The notes: a model not told the origin generated them from the sequence alone. A DNA stretch of 64,000 nt from Hoplostethus atlanticus (GCA_034670405.1 JAXDDX010000003.1:2478501-2542500); one strand, 5' to 3'; positions 1 to 12,400 are shown, counted from the stretch's first letter. Numbers and translations are program-made.

Positions 1-23
1 ACACACACACACACACACACACA
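1..23. repeat. (AC)n microsatellite
   Basis: An uninterrupted AC dinucleotide run that begins at the window edge, so its true length is unknown. Confidence 0.95.
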
Positions 24-221
24 AATGTTTACACACATACAATGACTGATTGTTCTTTTCGTTATCTGATGTTTCAGCCAATGGTTTATTTCCATTCCTC
101 GGCCAGGGAATTGTCTCCGGAATCCTTGCAGTGAAAAAACTCATTCCGATGATCCGGGTCAGATAGAGACACTTCCATAGGCCACAGACAATTCCGGCTC
201 GGAACAACGACAGAACTTTAA

Positions 222-244
222 AGAGAGAGAGAGAGAGAGAGAGA
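222..244. repeat. (GA)n microsatellite
   Basis: An uninterrupted GA run of about 11 units in otherwise unique sequence. Confidence 0.9.
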
Positions 245-245
245 A

Positions 246-1598
246 TTTCCGGCCTGCCTCGAGACAAGATGCACTGGAGACGATAAAAAGAGGGGAGTTG
301 ATATGCACCCAGTGGTCTGCCAGACAGATAAATACATTGCTCTCTGCGTGTCCCTGGGATGAATATACACAATCCAAACTCTCCACATTCCCAACTCCAT
401 CAAACGTGTAAAGCTGTGTGTTTATGCAGACCCATTTCTCCTTTTGTCATGCTGAGCTATAAATTGCTCTGTCCCTCTCGTAAATCCACGGAACACCACT
501 TGGAGGGAAATGGTTTCTGTTTTCTCTGTGTAGCACTTTGGCTTTGGGGAAATTGGTTTGCAAACAAAGACATGCATCAAACATATCTAGCCATTTCAAG
601 TGTGAGAAATTGCTGTTTTTTTCCCTTATCATATTCAATGCGTATGTATGGGAACTCCGCTGAGTACAATACAAGGGAATACAAATAAAAAACAAAGCAA
701 AATAACAATTTTATGAAACACTACATACATCACAAAAGATGCATGTTAACAAATCAGAACACATTAGATACGTTGTCACGTTTACATTTCTAACATTAGA
801 AGAATCTGGTAGCATACTACGATACACTGAGACAGCACAGTACTTCAATGTAGTGAAGTTTTATTGAAAAGCGAGGGATGTTTGGGCTTGGAATTTTATA
901 TGTCGCCATCTGCCAAAGTGTTTACATTCCCACTGTTTGTTACTCTGTGAAAAGGAAATTACGTGTGCGCAGATATTTAGAGCACCTGCTCTAAACTGAA
1001 GTAAACTAAAGTAGCTCTAATCTTTGGTTCTTTAGGCTGGATACTTTTAAAATCCAAACCCATTTTGAAAATGTTCACAAAGATAACAGATTTCTTTATT
1101 TATTTTGTCTCTCAATCGTAAATATACTGATGCGCACCAGACAATTAGGCAAGGACAGGATATCACATAGTTGATATAACTGAGATTAGCTTCTGACTCC
1201 TTATCCATCACTGATATCAGGATCTCTAATCTCTCACGAAATCACACAATCCAACACGACATCAGTGGAAACAACAACGGAGGTGGACAGCCAAACTCAT
1301 CTTGCTCCGCCTAACATCACAGTAAACTCAGTTCTCATCGGCTATTGGCGGTCTTTGTCATGGAATGAATCTGTGATTCCCACACACTGAAGGACTTGTT
1401 CAGGACCTAAGCGGGGGTTGTAAATATCAAACATATTTGATATTATCAGGGCAGCTCAGATCAGTCTGCGGGTTTTCGGGGTGGTTAAGATTGAATCTGT
1501 AAACCCTTCAGACTACCAGATAATCTGTCCTAACCATCAGTCCTGGCCAGGCCTTTGTCGGGAAGGGAAAATCTGGTGTAAATTGGCCCTATAATCCT
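246..1598. other. Unique AT-rich DNA, no gene seen
   Basis: I see no conserved protein, RNA gene or transposon hallmark here. Open frames are short and lack recognisable domains. Confidence 0.6.
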
Positions 1599-2109
1599 CT
1601 AGTGTGTCCCTAGCTTTATTGATTCAACCTATAATGTCCACGTCAGTCAAGAGGGGGAGATGTAGGTGAAGTGGAGGAGATGGTTCAATAATGATTTTTA
1701 AACCTTGAAATAATCAACATAAATGGCTCCTAAAATATGGTCTAATCTTCATCTAAGTCATAACTAGACAAACGCAATGTGATTTAACAAATAAGACACA
1801 AACATGTACTTTTACTTGTTTTTATTGAACATTGAAACATTAACAACCTAAGCTGGAATAAGTAGGTGAACCTCTAGGATAATGACTTATATGAAAAGAG
1901 GGTAATTGAAGTCAGGTGATCAAATTGTCCAATCACACATTCAGGTATGGGATAGATGTGTCCTGTCATACAAACCCCCCCCCCCTCCAAATGATCTCAA
2001 ATACGTCTTATTTAACTCTCCTGAATATGAAACCATAAGATTAGAGAAGGATCTCAAGGAAAATCAATACTGTTGCATTTTCTTATTGAAGCCAAGGGAC
2101 CAACAGAAG

Positions 2110-2300
2110 AAGATTAATTTATTCGCATTTGGATGCACACATGCACTAACACACACAACACATGCAAGGGGGAAGTGACTACCGAACACAACACACACAT
2201 GCAGGTAGGGTGGCCGAAATGAATTTTTCTTCTGCATTTATCCCATCCTTGCCGACCTTCCTCCAGGGCCAGCCAGGATCAGTGGGAAGCCCTTTGAATC
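2110..2300 (-). mobile_element. SINE 3' fragment nested in the Tc1-like element
   Basis: This matches the 3' half of the SINE at 4682-5145 in the same orientation. Shared landmarks are paired CA-rich blocks around a GGGGGAAGTG core, then a stretch containing GCCGACCTTCCTCCA and GCCAGGxxxAGTGGG. It lacks the tRNA-like head. It lies between the left inverted repeat and the transposase, so it inserted after the Tc1-like copy or was captured by it. Confidence 0.7.
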
Positions 2301-2559
2301 TGACCCGAGACCTGTGCCGCATGTCAACCCTTCTCTCTCACCTGGTCTTTCCCTGTCTCTATCTACTGCTAACTCTCAAATAAAAATATCAAATAAAAAT
2401 AAATCACAATATGAGACAAAATTGAGATCTCCCCTATTTCTTAGGAGATGAAGAAAAGACGACTGAGCAAAAAGATTTTTCCTCTGGGTATCAACAGAGT
2501 CTGCTCTCCACAAAAAAAGAGATCTGTTGAAGTGGGAAAAAAAAAAGAAAATTCAGAGG

Positions 2560-3600
2560 AGTTGTTCAGGCTCATAAGTGACGAGCATTTCCAAAGACTT
2601 GGGCCTCCATCGGTCTACAGTCAGACAGATTGTATACAAATGGAGAAAATCCAATGCCATTGCTGCTCTCCCTAGCAGTGGGTGTCCAGCAAAGATCACA
2701 GCAAGAGCACGCAACATAATAATCAAGGAGGTGACAAAGAACCCAAAGGTAACAGCTATGGATCTGCCTCTTGAACTTTCTAACATCTGTGTCCACAAGT
2801 CCACAATAAGAAAAACACTACACAAGAGTGGTGTTCATGAGAGGAAACCAAGGAGGGAACCTGGGCTGGCTGCCGGGAAAGTTTAAATGTGTGTTTGTCT
2901 TTCAGTCGAGAAGGGAGAAGGAAAACGAAGATAACAGAGACCACCGGAACGGCAGTGAGTGCGCCAACCTGTCCTGAAGGAGACATCTGGGGAGCTAACC
3001 TTGAGAGCTGGCTAGTCGGATTGGAGCTGTAAAGCTGTCCTGGAAAGACTGGCAGCTTTGGAGCTCCGCAACTCTCCGCCAGTCAACTCTCCACAGTCCA
3101 CTCAGTCCACTACAGTCCACTACAGTCCACTACAGTCCACTACAGGCAAAACTCTGTATTTGGTGGAGAAAAACATTGCATACCAACAGCTAAACCTCAT
3201 CCCAACCGTGAAGCATGGTGGAGGCAGCATCATGGTTTGGGGCTGCTTTCCTGCCTCAGGTCCTGGATGGCTTGCAATCAGTAAAGGATCAATGGATTCC
3301 CAATTGTATCAGGAAATTTTACAGGAGAATATCGGGGTAATGGTCCGTGATCTGAAGAGGTTGGGTCATGCAGCATGACAATAACCCCGAACACAAAAGC
3401 AAATCTACAACAGGATGGCCTGAACAGAGGAACATTTGTATTTTGGAATGGTCAAGTCAGAGTCCTGACCTAAACCCTATTGAAATGTTGTGTCGTGACC
3501 TGAAGTAAGTCATACATGTGAGACATCTCAAAAATACCAATGAACTGAAACAGTTCTGTAAGGAAGAATGGTCAGAAATACCTCCTAACTCTGTTGTGTA
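2560..3600 (+). pseudogene. Tc1-like transposase pseudogene
   Basis: A Tc1/mariner transposase would bind the inverted repeats and cut and paste the element in the nucleus. The N-terminal piece (2578-2886) carries a helix-turn-helix region with LHRSTVRQIVYKWRK, then a second DNA-binding half with KITARARNIIIKEVTKNPK. After a foreign block, the reading resumes near 3145 with the catalytic-domain signature TVKHGGGSIMVWGCF (about 3208-3252). It continues out of frame with a [11 protein letters not shown] stretch (about 3370-3402) and [10 protein letters not shown] (about 3454-3483), the region of the last catalytic acidic residue. Stops, frameshifts and loss of the first catalytic Asp region show that it is dead. 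Confidence 0.85.
2868..3146. repeat. Foreign block with 10-bp minisatellite inside the Tc1-like transposase
   Basis: Where the middle of the transposase should be, this block has no similarity to Tc1 proteins. Its right part (about 3088-3144) is a tandem array of a decamer, CAGTCCACTA, with four near-perfect units preceded by degenerate ones. The block could be an insertion or a deletion with filler DNA. Its origin is not recognised. Confidence 0.6.
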
Positions 3601-3930
3601 GGTCTGATCAGTAACTACAGGAAACATTTGGTTGAGGTTATTGCTGCTAAAGGAGTTTACACATCTCATGGTTCACATACTTTTTCCAATCCAACTGTGC
3701 TGTTAATGTTTGAACAATATGTTCAATAAGGACATGTAAAAGTTATTTGTTAAATCACATTGTATTTATCTATTTTTATGACTTAGATGAAGATCAGACC
3801 ACATTTTAGGAGCCATTTATGTTGATTATTTCAAGGCTTAAAAATCATTATTGAACCATCTCCCCCTCTTGACTGAAGGTAATTACAGGTCATTCAAAAG
3901 GGTTCACAAATTTTATCCAACTCTATAGAC

Positions 3931-4681
3931 ACAAATGGTCACTCAGTGTAAGGCTAATGTGTCATCACAATCAATATACAGTATGCAATGTCAACTAAAT
4001 CTTTAAGCATATATTCCATCAAAAACATCACTGACACATCAAATTGGCAAAGAGTAGGCCAGACCAATTAATTCAATCAATTAATCCGATTAGATGATCT
4101 AATCCTTTCATCCCTCCAACCTTGAAATTTCCCTCCTCCCTTCCTCATACCCTGCTCCTCTCCTCATCTTCTCCTCCACCTTCATCCCCTTCTCTTCTCT
4201 CCCTCTTCTAACCACTTTTTCCATCCGCTGATTTATGGTGCTGATATAATAAATAAAGTCTACAGATTTTGATATACTGGGGAATTATTTGGTCTGTATA
4301 GATGGGCAACGTTCCCAGCACCATGGGGCAAAGTGAGACACTGGGTCAAAAATCGAATCAAATGTTTCCTGGCAACAAGATATTCCTATGTTTTTAAAGC
4401 AATAATGCTGAGGCAACTCCGTGGGCACCGTTGCCAATATGAGTCACAGAAAAAGTTGCCCTGTGTACCACAACCTTAAAAGGGGCAGTAAAGTGGATTT
4501 ATGCGCTGGGATGAGATTGGTCTTTTCATCTCTTTCACTGTTAATAATGAAATCTGAACTACTGGATAGGTTTGAGTATGACGGTGTGTTTTTATGTGTC
4601 TTACTGTGTGTACATTTGTGTGTGTGTGTGGGGGGGGGGGGCGATAGGTCTGTGTGCGCATGTGTATTTCTGCATGCAGTA
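3931..4681. other. Unique DNA, no gene seen
   Basis: AT-rich spacer with a pyrimidine-rich patch (about 4120-4210) and a GT run ending in a G10 tract near 4632-4641. No coding or RNA feature is supported. Confidence 0.6.
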
Positions 4682-5145
4682 AGATTAAGATTCAACTTTA
4701 TTTGCAACATCGGTGGTGCATGCACAAACATGCACCAACACACACACATGCAGGGGGGAAGTGGCCGCCAAACACAACACACACACACATGCAGGGTAGA
4801 GTGTCCGAGTTGAATGAATACTGCTTTTATCCCATCCCCGCCGACCTTCCTCCAAGGACAGCCAGGGAGCAGTGGGCAGCCGCCAACACCAGCGCCCGGG
4901 GACCAATTCCAGGTGTACGTCGCCGTCTTCGTCAGGGACAGGACAGGATATTGCATGTTTTTAGATGGGGTTCTTTTTACAGGAGGAGACCCACGTGAGC
5001 ACGGGGAGAACATGCAAACTCCACACAGAAAGGCCCGGGAGATAACCCACCTGGGCACCCCAGACTCAACAGCGCCCCAGGCGGGAATCGAACCCAGGAC
5101 CTTCTTGCTGTGAGGCAGCAGTGCAAGCACTGCGCCACCGTGCCA
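4682..5145 (-). mobile_element. tRNA-headed SINE, full length
   Basis: Read on the minus strand it starts at about 5145 with GGCACGGTGGCGCAGTG, a pol III A-box-like sequence. It then has GGGTTCGATTCCCGCC, a B-box, at about 5077-5092. A long body follows, containing the fish-wide stretch GGAGTTTGCATGTTCTCCCC, a CA-rich region, and a 3' end CAAATAAAGTTGAATCTT with a short tandem tail. Such SINEs are transcribed by RNA polymerase III and moved by a partner LINE. A 3' fragment of the same family lies at 2110-2300. The architecture resembles V-SINE-type families, but this assignment is from memory. Confidence 0.75.
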
Positions 5146-5146
5146 C

Positions 5147-5150
5147 AAAA
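5147..5150 (-). terminator. RNA polymerase III terminator of the tRNA-Gly
   Basis: Four T residues on the minus strand just past the tRNA 3' end, the normal pol III stop signal. It lies between the tRNA and the SINE. Confidence 0.6.
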
Positions 5151-5156
5151 CAGCCG

Positions 5157-5227
5157 TGCGCCGCCCGGGAATCGAACCCGGGTCGCAAGAATGGGAATCT
5201 TGCATGATACCACTACACCAGCGGTGC
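5157..5227 (-). tRNA. tRNA-Gly, anticodon CCC
   Basis: On the minus strand 71 bases fold as a tRNA. The anticodon stem CAAGA/TCTTG encloses the loop TTCCCAT (anticodon CCC), and the T arm is CCGGG-TTCGATT-CCCGG. A-box (TGGTGTAGTGG) and B-box (GGTTCGATTCC) are present. The sequence closely matches the vertebrate tRNA-Gly-CCC type. The acceptor stem has one A-C mismatch at pair 3:70. A TTTT terminator lies 6 bases downstream on the minus strand (5147-5150), and an AT-rich TTTATATTA lies just upstream. It is probably a functional gene, but the mismatch leaves open a recent pseudogene. Confidence 0.85.
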
Positions 5228-5660
5228 TAATATAAAGTGAAGTGAAAGTAAAGTGAAAGTATGCTGATGTGCGAGAGTGCAAGTGAGAAGGATATCAGCA
5301 AGTGAGCGTGCACTGGTTCCTGCATCTGTGCATGTGAATGTGTGTGTGTGTGTGATTGTGCAAGTCACTTTGGTTCTGTGTATTGACCCGGTGAATCTTT
5401 CAGCTTGTATGTGTGCGTACAGTGTAAATGTGCCAGCTTGTACGCTTACGTCTGTAAATATGTCTATCCATTGTATGTGTGTGTGTGTGTGTGTGTGACA
5501 GCAGGACAAACCAGGAGTGTGATCCACTTTAATTAATAGCTCTCTATCTTTGGAGTGTGGCCCAGACTGAGACAAACCCACACTGCTCTCCTTGTCCCTG
5601 CTGTCACTGTCAGGGATATAATCTGGCATCTAGCCATTAGGTATCACTATAACAGGAAGG

Positions 5661-5712
<52 letters not shown>

Positions 5713-8691
5713 TAGAGAGATATGTAGAGGTAAGTAGGGTATTATCATTTAGAGCGATTTCTAGTGATATTGATATTGACAGTGAATGATGTTATTCCAG
5801 AAAATTATTTTGGTCTTCCTTAGCAACAGATGATATTTTCATACATACAGCAGGTAAAGTATTATTCTATTGTAGTCCTTGAATCATTAAAATGTCCCAA
5901 AAGTAATATTCTTGCTTGCAAACATTTTGCAAAATGCTTATTGTTTTGTTGTCATGGTGAAACCTCCGTAAAATGAATCCAGGTAAAACAGTTTTTGAGT
6001 GCTATGACAAGTGTGCACAGACAAGAGGCAAAGATAGGGAGGATGTAGTAAGATGGAGAGTGAGTGAAAGATATCCTAAGATATAGATTGAGGAATTGTG
6101 TCAGGAAAAGTCAACATTAAAGTGATGTACTTTACGATGCTAAAAGGAGTAGTGAGATTGTCAGTCTTTCAGCCAGGCTGCTTGATGGAAATGACACTCG
6201 GGTTTTATTGGAGCCCTAAAAGAGAAGTTTTGTCTCGTAAATCATTCATCCCGGAAGTCGTTCTAAAACTTTGGGGATTGCTACCTGACTCATGGCATGG
6301 ATTTATGTCTTTTAAGTGATTGAGGATGTCTGAGCACACACACACACACCACTGCATGCACAAGTCTTACCAGTTGATTTATATTTCCCAATAGTTTGAC
6401 TAGTTTTCCTGTCTGTCTGCAATGTCCACTCGCAAAGCAACTAGATTCAATGTTTTTGTTTTTTTCTTTTCAACTCTACATTCATGTGTTTGATTCTCCA
6501 GTTTTATTTGTACTTCAAGAAGTTTCCTTTTTTTCTTCAGTCCTTCAAATCAAACAGTTTATTTTTCATCACTCATAACTCCTCTCTAACCTGCGCTTTT
6601 CTCTTTTGAGTCTGGTCTCTCTGTTGTCTCTCCATCTTCAGATTTATTTTTTCAAAGAAAGATTGCTTTAGGTTTAGATTTCCTTAGCAGTCTTCAAATT
6701 TACACTTCTTTCCCTCTGTTTGACCTTACTTTGAAGGAGAAAGAAGAGAAAGTAGTGGATGAAGTTTTGGTTATCAAAAGCACAGTTCTCAAATAGAGAA
6801 TTGTATTTTGGTTTCCCTTGTCAATCTTACTCCTCAGATATTCTTTTTTCCAGCTCTCAGTCATTTCTTGTATCAAGTCAGGTCATATTTCATTGTTCTT
6901 CAATTCTTCAACTCTGAAGACTGACTTTGCCAACCTCCCATTGGAAGAAATGTAAAGGAGATACGATGCTCTTTGGGAACTGTAGATGAGTTGTACTAAG
7001 TAGACTTTTTCCAACATTGTACATTTTTTTTCCATCTTTTTGCTTCTAAAACCCATACCTCATAGTTTTAGAGACTTTTTTGAGACACAACTTTCAACTG
7101 TTAACTGCTGAAACGTGATGCGTTTGCTTATTCTCTCTTACTTCTCTAAAATAGATATGGTTTATCTCAGATTGAAGATGTTTAGTGCACGGACAAAAGT
7201 ACGACATGCCTGTAGTGAGCTGCACAATGTATTATCAATAATGTGAAATAGTAGGTTTATGTAAAAGGACAGTCTGCTGCCAGGGAACATGCATATCACA
7301 TTAGTGCTACTTTCATTTGATTCCCATTTCATTCAGTTAGTTTCATGTAGGGGACATACAGACCACATATGAATAAAATATGATTGGGTTCATAATCATA
7401 TAGTGTTAGATGAAGTTTCTAAGTTCAGTGATCATAGTGAGCTCAAGTATTTGATGAGTAGTGGTAATATAATATGAAATACATATTATCTTGGGGTGGA
7501 GTAATAAGGTTTGGGAAATGGATGTATTACTGCTTTGAGTGTGGTATAGGATGTTCCTCTGTGAGATTTCATTTGGAAATGTTATGGTTTATTTCAGCTT
7601 ACTTGTACGCCAGATGGAATGGTTTTCCCACATAGGGCAATGCAATGAGAGCCAGAAAGTTTAATCAAGCACAGGAAAGTATTTAAAAGTGTATTTAGTT
7701 TATTTTTCTTTGATTGATAACTTCCATGACTTTATCTGTGTTGTCCTGTCATGTGGGAAATCACATCTGGTACTCTCAGCAGCTACTGACCCAGGAGCAA
7801 ACACTGTACACAAACAGTAAGTTTCAATAGGCAACGTATACATATAGATATAGCAATAGATACAGTATAGCATTACATTACTTGGTTTTCTCCCTTTTAA
7901 TTCAACCACATTTGGAGCCAGATTCTCAAGCCATATAAAACCTACCACTGCATCTACCACTTCATTGGTACGTTTTTTGACTAATTGATTGGATAGAAAA
8001 AGGTCAAAGTGCAGGTTCAGCTATAGAACAGCGCCCCTGTAGCTGGTAGGGATTCAGCTCTTCCTCAACGGCATAGCGGGCAGAGGCTTGCTGTCGTTGC
8101 ACGGTTAAACCCACCCCACTCTGCTGCCCTTTTGAGAAGGGCACACATGTTGTATACACAACCACTGACATTCAAAACTACTGCATGAATGTTGGTCTGT
8201 TTAAAAGCCAACATGCCTTACCATTGATCAATGTAGCTTTTCTCCTTTTAGCTCATGAACTGTACATGAGTCTCATTCTGAAGACTGCCTACTGAGCAAG
8301 CTATACATTAGCTGGCATTTGAGAAGTCTTTGAGACAGGCAATCACATCATAACTAATGGCGTCCAATAAGTATTTCATTCATGATCAAGAGTACGTCAT
8401 CATACTAAAAGGGAAATGTAAGTATTTAATGAAAGCACTACATTTACAGGCTCTTTACCACCTAGAAATAGATTTAATCATAGTTCAAAAGCAGGGTCTG
8501 GGGAATTGTGAAACCAACTAGCTTTTATTCAATGCATTTTAACAAGCCAATAGCTCACTCCTACCCAAAGGGTCCATGAATGGGAACAGAACATGGAAAT
8601 GGAATTATACGATATAATATTGCTAATGATACATGATCATAGTTATAAAAAGATCAATATGTACAAAAAGCAGCAGCGCCAGGGAACATAA
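5228..8691. other. Mostly unique AT-rich DNA with GT repeats, no gene seen
   Basis: About 3.4 kb without a recognisable coding segment. GT runs lie at 5337-5354, 5477-5498 and 5662-5711. The rest is AT-rich with short frames only. Confidence 0.55.
5662..5711. repeat. (GT)25 microsatellite
   Basis: An uninterrupted 50-bp GT run. Confidence 0.95.
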
Positions 8692-8704
8692 ATGGATAGG
8701 AAGG

Positions 8705-9802
8705 CTGACCTGACCCCATCCCCCCCACATGAGTTGAGTGAGTTGAGGTTGATCAGGTTTGGGGCAGCTGCTGATTTTGGACAGAGAAGACACCCTGGAG
8801 TGGCTGGGGAGCACATTGTACATCGCCTGGACCAGAAGTGGATGTGATGAGACTCTTCTTCCCAACTCTACTCAGGTGATCTTCCTCTCCAAAGCACAGA
8901 ACCATCTGGTCCAGGACCCCTGCTGCTTCATCCCAACATTCGGCAGAACCTCTGCGCCTCCACAGCTGCTCTCACTTCCTCCTGCACAAGCTGGCGCCTC
9001 TCCTTCCCCTTGGCAAGTGTCAATTCAGGGAGTTGGAAAGGATCCCAGACCAGCTCTGCCACAGGTCACTGCCCCTACCGGCCTGTTGTGGACACTTCCT
9101 GCTGGACAGCTTCCTCTGCTCTCCACCATCTCCTTGTCTTTACCTCCACTCTAACTCTGGATACCTCTCTTCAGTCTCTGTACTCCATCACCTCTTAAGC
9201 TTGTGACACCTTGAATTCGTCCTCCAAACAACTGTGTGGCAGCTTCAGCTTGTTGTTGTGTCTGTAGGGGGTGATGTTACTGAGACTCCTTGGTAAACCT
9301 AGCCATCTGGAGGATGTTACTGACCCTCCACTTCAAGGTCTCCACTGTTGATATTGGGACCTCTAGAGAAGTGGCCACAAGACCTGTGGTAGGATACCAA
9401 GTTGATACTCAGTGTGCTATGAAACACCTTGCTGAGACTTTTCACAAGCCCAACCTTTCCCACACAATCAGCCTCTTGAGCCTCTCCGAGATTGACCCCT
9501 GGCACTGACTCTGTGGTGACTGTCAGAACGTGCATGAACAAACCCCGATTTGGTGGTTGGTGGATGGCAGAATTGTTTTTGGGCCGTCTGCATTCTGTCT
9601 CGGCAGACTTCACAATCATGTTCATGGCCAGGGAGAACAGGATCACAGAGATGGTGCATCCCATGATGATCCCAACCTTGTGCCAGTTCGATGGGCCTGT
9701 TCCAGAGGAGACCCTCACCCTCAAGTTATTGTAGCAGTCTGTGATGAGGTCTAACCCTGCTGGGGACATGATGTTTTGCTAGGGTGAGCTGCACCGGTCC
9801 AG
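8705..9802 (-). mobile_element. R2-like LINE fragment between 13-bp direct repeats
   Basis: A 5'-truncated non-LTR retrotransposon on the minus strand. The direct repeat ATGGATAGGAAGG occurs at 8692-8704 and 9803-9815, just outside the LINE-like sequence, as expected for a target-site duplication. The coding remnant covers part of the reverse transcriptase and, nearer 8710-8865, a C-terminal region resembling the Cys-rich end of R2/R4/Rex6-type LINE proteins (LVQAMYNVLPS, then ISSCPK). No clear poly(A) tail is visible on the 3' (left) side. Confidence 0.7.
9317..9769 (-). pseudogene. Reverse transcriptase fragment, R2-like LINE
   Basis: A 150-residue open frame matches the palm region of a fish non-LTR reverse transcriptase. 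It includes GIIMGCTISVILFSLAMNM, the region before the catalytic motif, then LFMHVLTVTTESVPG. In related elements this last motif reads with two catalytic aspartates (FMDDLTVTT). Here they are His-Val, so the enzyme is inactive. A further piece lies at 8623-8865, out of frame. The clade is inferred from remembered motifs. Confidence 0.75.
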
Positions 9803-9815
9803 ATGGATAGGAAGG

Positions 9816-10327
9816 GGATTTGGTGTATCAACAAACTGATATGAGAGGGTACAATTTAATTTTAATAGTAATTTCATATTAGTGTGTGTGTAAATTGCAT
9901 GACACTCATGGTTGACACAACTTCTATTGTTACACACATTATTTGGCCTTCCATTTCGAATGTACTGGCCAAATTACCATTCAAGGGCGCTGAACTGAAT
10001 GGGAATGCCTCTCATTCAATTTGTGTCTGGCTCCTATACACAGAGTAGCTACAGAAAGATTATTGCCTGGAGGGCAGCCAAACCAATCAGCTGTAAGGCT
10101 TGAGTCACATCCAACTATCTGGACTCTGTGATATAGAGAGGAATTATGTGAAACTTCTGAGGAGAAATTAGCATCAGAAAACTACAGGTAATTAGTCTTG
10201 GCAGATATCTGGTTGTGCCTGTTTATGTGTGTGTGTGCAAGTGTTTTAATGTTTGTGTGTGTGTTCATATAGTATATCCTTATGTATGTGTGCATGCTTT
10301 CACTTGTGTTTGGTGTGTGATGCATCT

Positions 10328-10361
<34 letters not shown>

Positions 10362-11408
10362 CTGTGCGCATCCTGGCACAGCAGTCACTGTTAGCACAGC
10401 TGTCCAATCCAAAGAGGACGCAGAAGGCGGGACACAAGTGTCACATCCACAGAAAACACATCCATAATTATCTGACTGTGTTTACCTCTTTGGCAGTGGG
10501 TGTGTGTTTGTGTGTGCCTGTGCCCGTGTGTGTTTTTCTCTGTCTGTGTGTCTATATAGTTTAGCAAGGAAACAGTGAGCTGGAGGCTGCAAAGTGTAAA
10601 ATGTGACACTACAAAATAAGAAAATGAACGGGGGGAATGAAAAAAATGAGTGAATAAAAGCAAAAGTGATTAGTGAGGACAACTTGGCCGAGGGAGAAAA
10701 GTATGACAATATCACACTTACCCCGGAGGCATCATGATTACTGCCCCCTTGAGGTTTGGTGGTCCTATCCCAATGGCATGATCATTACTTAAGGGGATAT
10801 TAGTGTCCCTTTACAGTCATAGCTACCAACGCCAGGACATTTATTACTGCTGCTCCAGACTCTGACTTTACCTCCAGAGGATAATTAGGAGCTAAGGTTT
10901 GTCATAGGACGAAAGCCCAAGGGGCAGATAGCGTTCAACAGTGTTATAGTTATTATAGACGCTGTACCTGGTGAAGTTTTCTGAACATCTTACCCGGAGG
11001 CCTTTTATGAGATATATATATGTAGATAAAGGTCATAATCCAGCAAAGTAATGGGTCTTCATTATTCCTTGAGAGTTAAAATGGCCGTGTAAAGAATGTC
11101 ATCATGACGGCGGAGCTGTGTTTCGTACATTTTTACACCTGCTCACCCAGGATTATTGAAAGAGCTAAGCTAGCTCTCAGCCGAGTACCATCATACTCTT
11201 CTATTGGTGGACACTCAACAGCGCCACTGGAACAGTTAGGGGTGATGTTGGGTTGGGCTAAGTGTACTGAATTAGATATAATGGGCCTCATTCATCGGCA
11301 TTTCCAATTGCTTTCACTGAATTGCTGGGAATTGCTTTTCAAAACATGCAGCATGCATCCCAAATAAATATGTTCTATAAACAGTCTATAATGGTATAAA
11401 AGTGGTCC

Positions 11409-11446
<38 letters not shown>

Positions 11447-11972
11447 CATGCTCACACACGCGTACATGTATAAAACTAAATCATGCTGTAAGCTTCCACT
11501 TCATCGCTGTCATTTCAACCCACTCCACCATTGTTGAGCACTTTACTTTCATTCATGGCACATTTGCCATTGTGAGTTACCAAAGAGTTATCCCCCGAAT
11601 CCATTTTACACCTCCATTACTCCTGGAGTGGCCTTCTTACCTTCGGTACATTGAGTCTGGTAGATTTGCTCCGGCAGGTATTCAGTGACCTCATCATGAC
11701 TGCAGACGTTCAGACATTTCCCTCTCCGCTCGCAATCGGCAGTTATCTCTTTCATTGGAATGTTCCGACGCTCAATTCACCTCTCCTCTGCAACAGGTGT
11801 CACAGCGGGATGAACCGCAGGGAATTGAGTCCAGAGATTGGCAAGACAGCAATAGAGGGGGCTGTGGGTGTGTGAGTGACAGATTGTGTATGTGTGTGTG
11901 TGTGTGTCTGTGTTGGATGTGCATGTGTGTGTGTGCATGGATACGCAAGGGATTTTTCACATTATAACCACT
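9816..11972. other. Unique DNA with GT repeats, no gene seen
   Basis: GT-rich patches near 10210-10265, 10332-10361 and 10498-10530, and a long run at 11410-11446. I see no conserved coding segment. Confidence 0.55.
11410..11446. repeat. (GT)n microsatellite
   Basis: A near-uninterrupted GT run of about 37 bp. Confidence 0.9.
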
Positions 11973-12285
11973 TTAACCCTTGTGTGGTGTTCGGGTCTGT
12001 GGGACCCGTTTTCAATGTTTACTAAAAGAAAAATGATACAATGAATTATTTTTTCAACCTGAGACTCATTGGCCTTGGCTCATTTTCTGTGAAGAACATG
12101 TAAGAGAACAAATTTTCATTGAGTGCACACAGTGCACCCCCCCTACACATTTATATTACATATGTGGTGTTCGGGTCCACTGGACCCAAGGGCAATAAAA
12201 GTGTGGAAATTCTAGGTAAAAACAAGTAAACATAGGAAAAGTGTCCCTTCACTCTGTCTTCCTCCTACCTGGGCCTTAGTGAGTG

Positions 12286-12400
<115 letters not shown>

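Larger units (their letters stand above)
1600..3930 (+). mobile_element. Tc1-like DNA transposon, degenerate, long inverted repeats
   Basis: Two inverted arms bracket a broken transposase. The left arm (about 1644-1890) and the reverse complement of the right arm (about 3640-3875) share long blocks, for example AATAATGATTTTTAA, CAACATAAATGGCTCCTAAA and CTTCATCTAAGTCATAA. Arms of over 200 bp match the IR/DR type of fish Tc1-like elements. Similarity fades outward to about 1600 and 3930, and a TA target duplication could not be fixed. The interior holds a nested SINE fragment (2110-2300), the transposase remnants and a foreign block at about 2868-3146. The copy is a molecular fossil and cannot mobilise itself. 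Confidence 0.85.

Noticed and set aside
4444..5205. 253-residue open frame on the minus strand
   Set aside because: It is the antisense reading of the SINE, tRNA and CA-rich repeats; its peptide is repeat translation without a domain.
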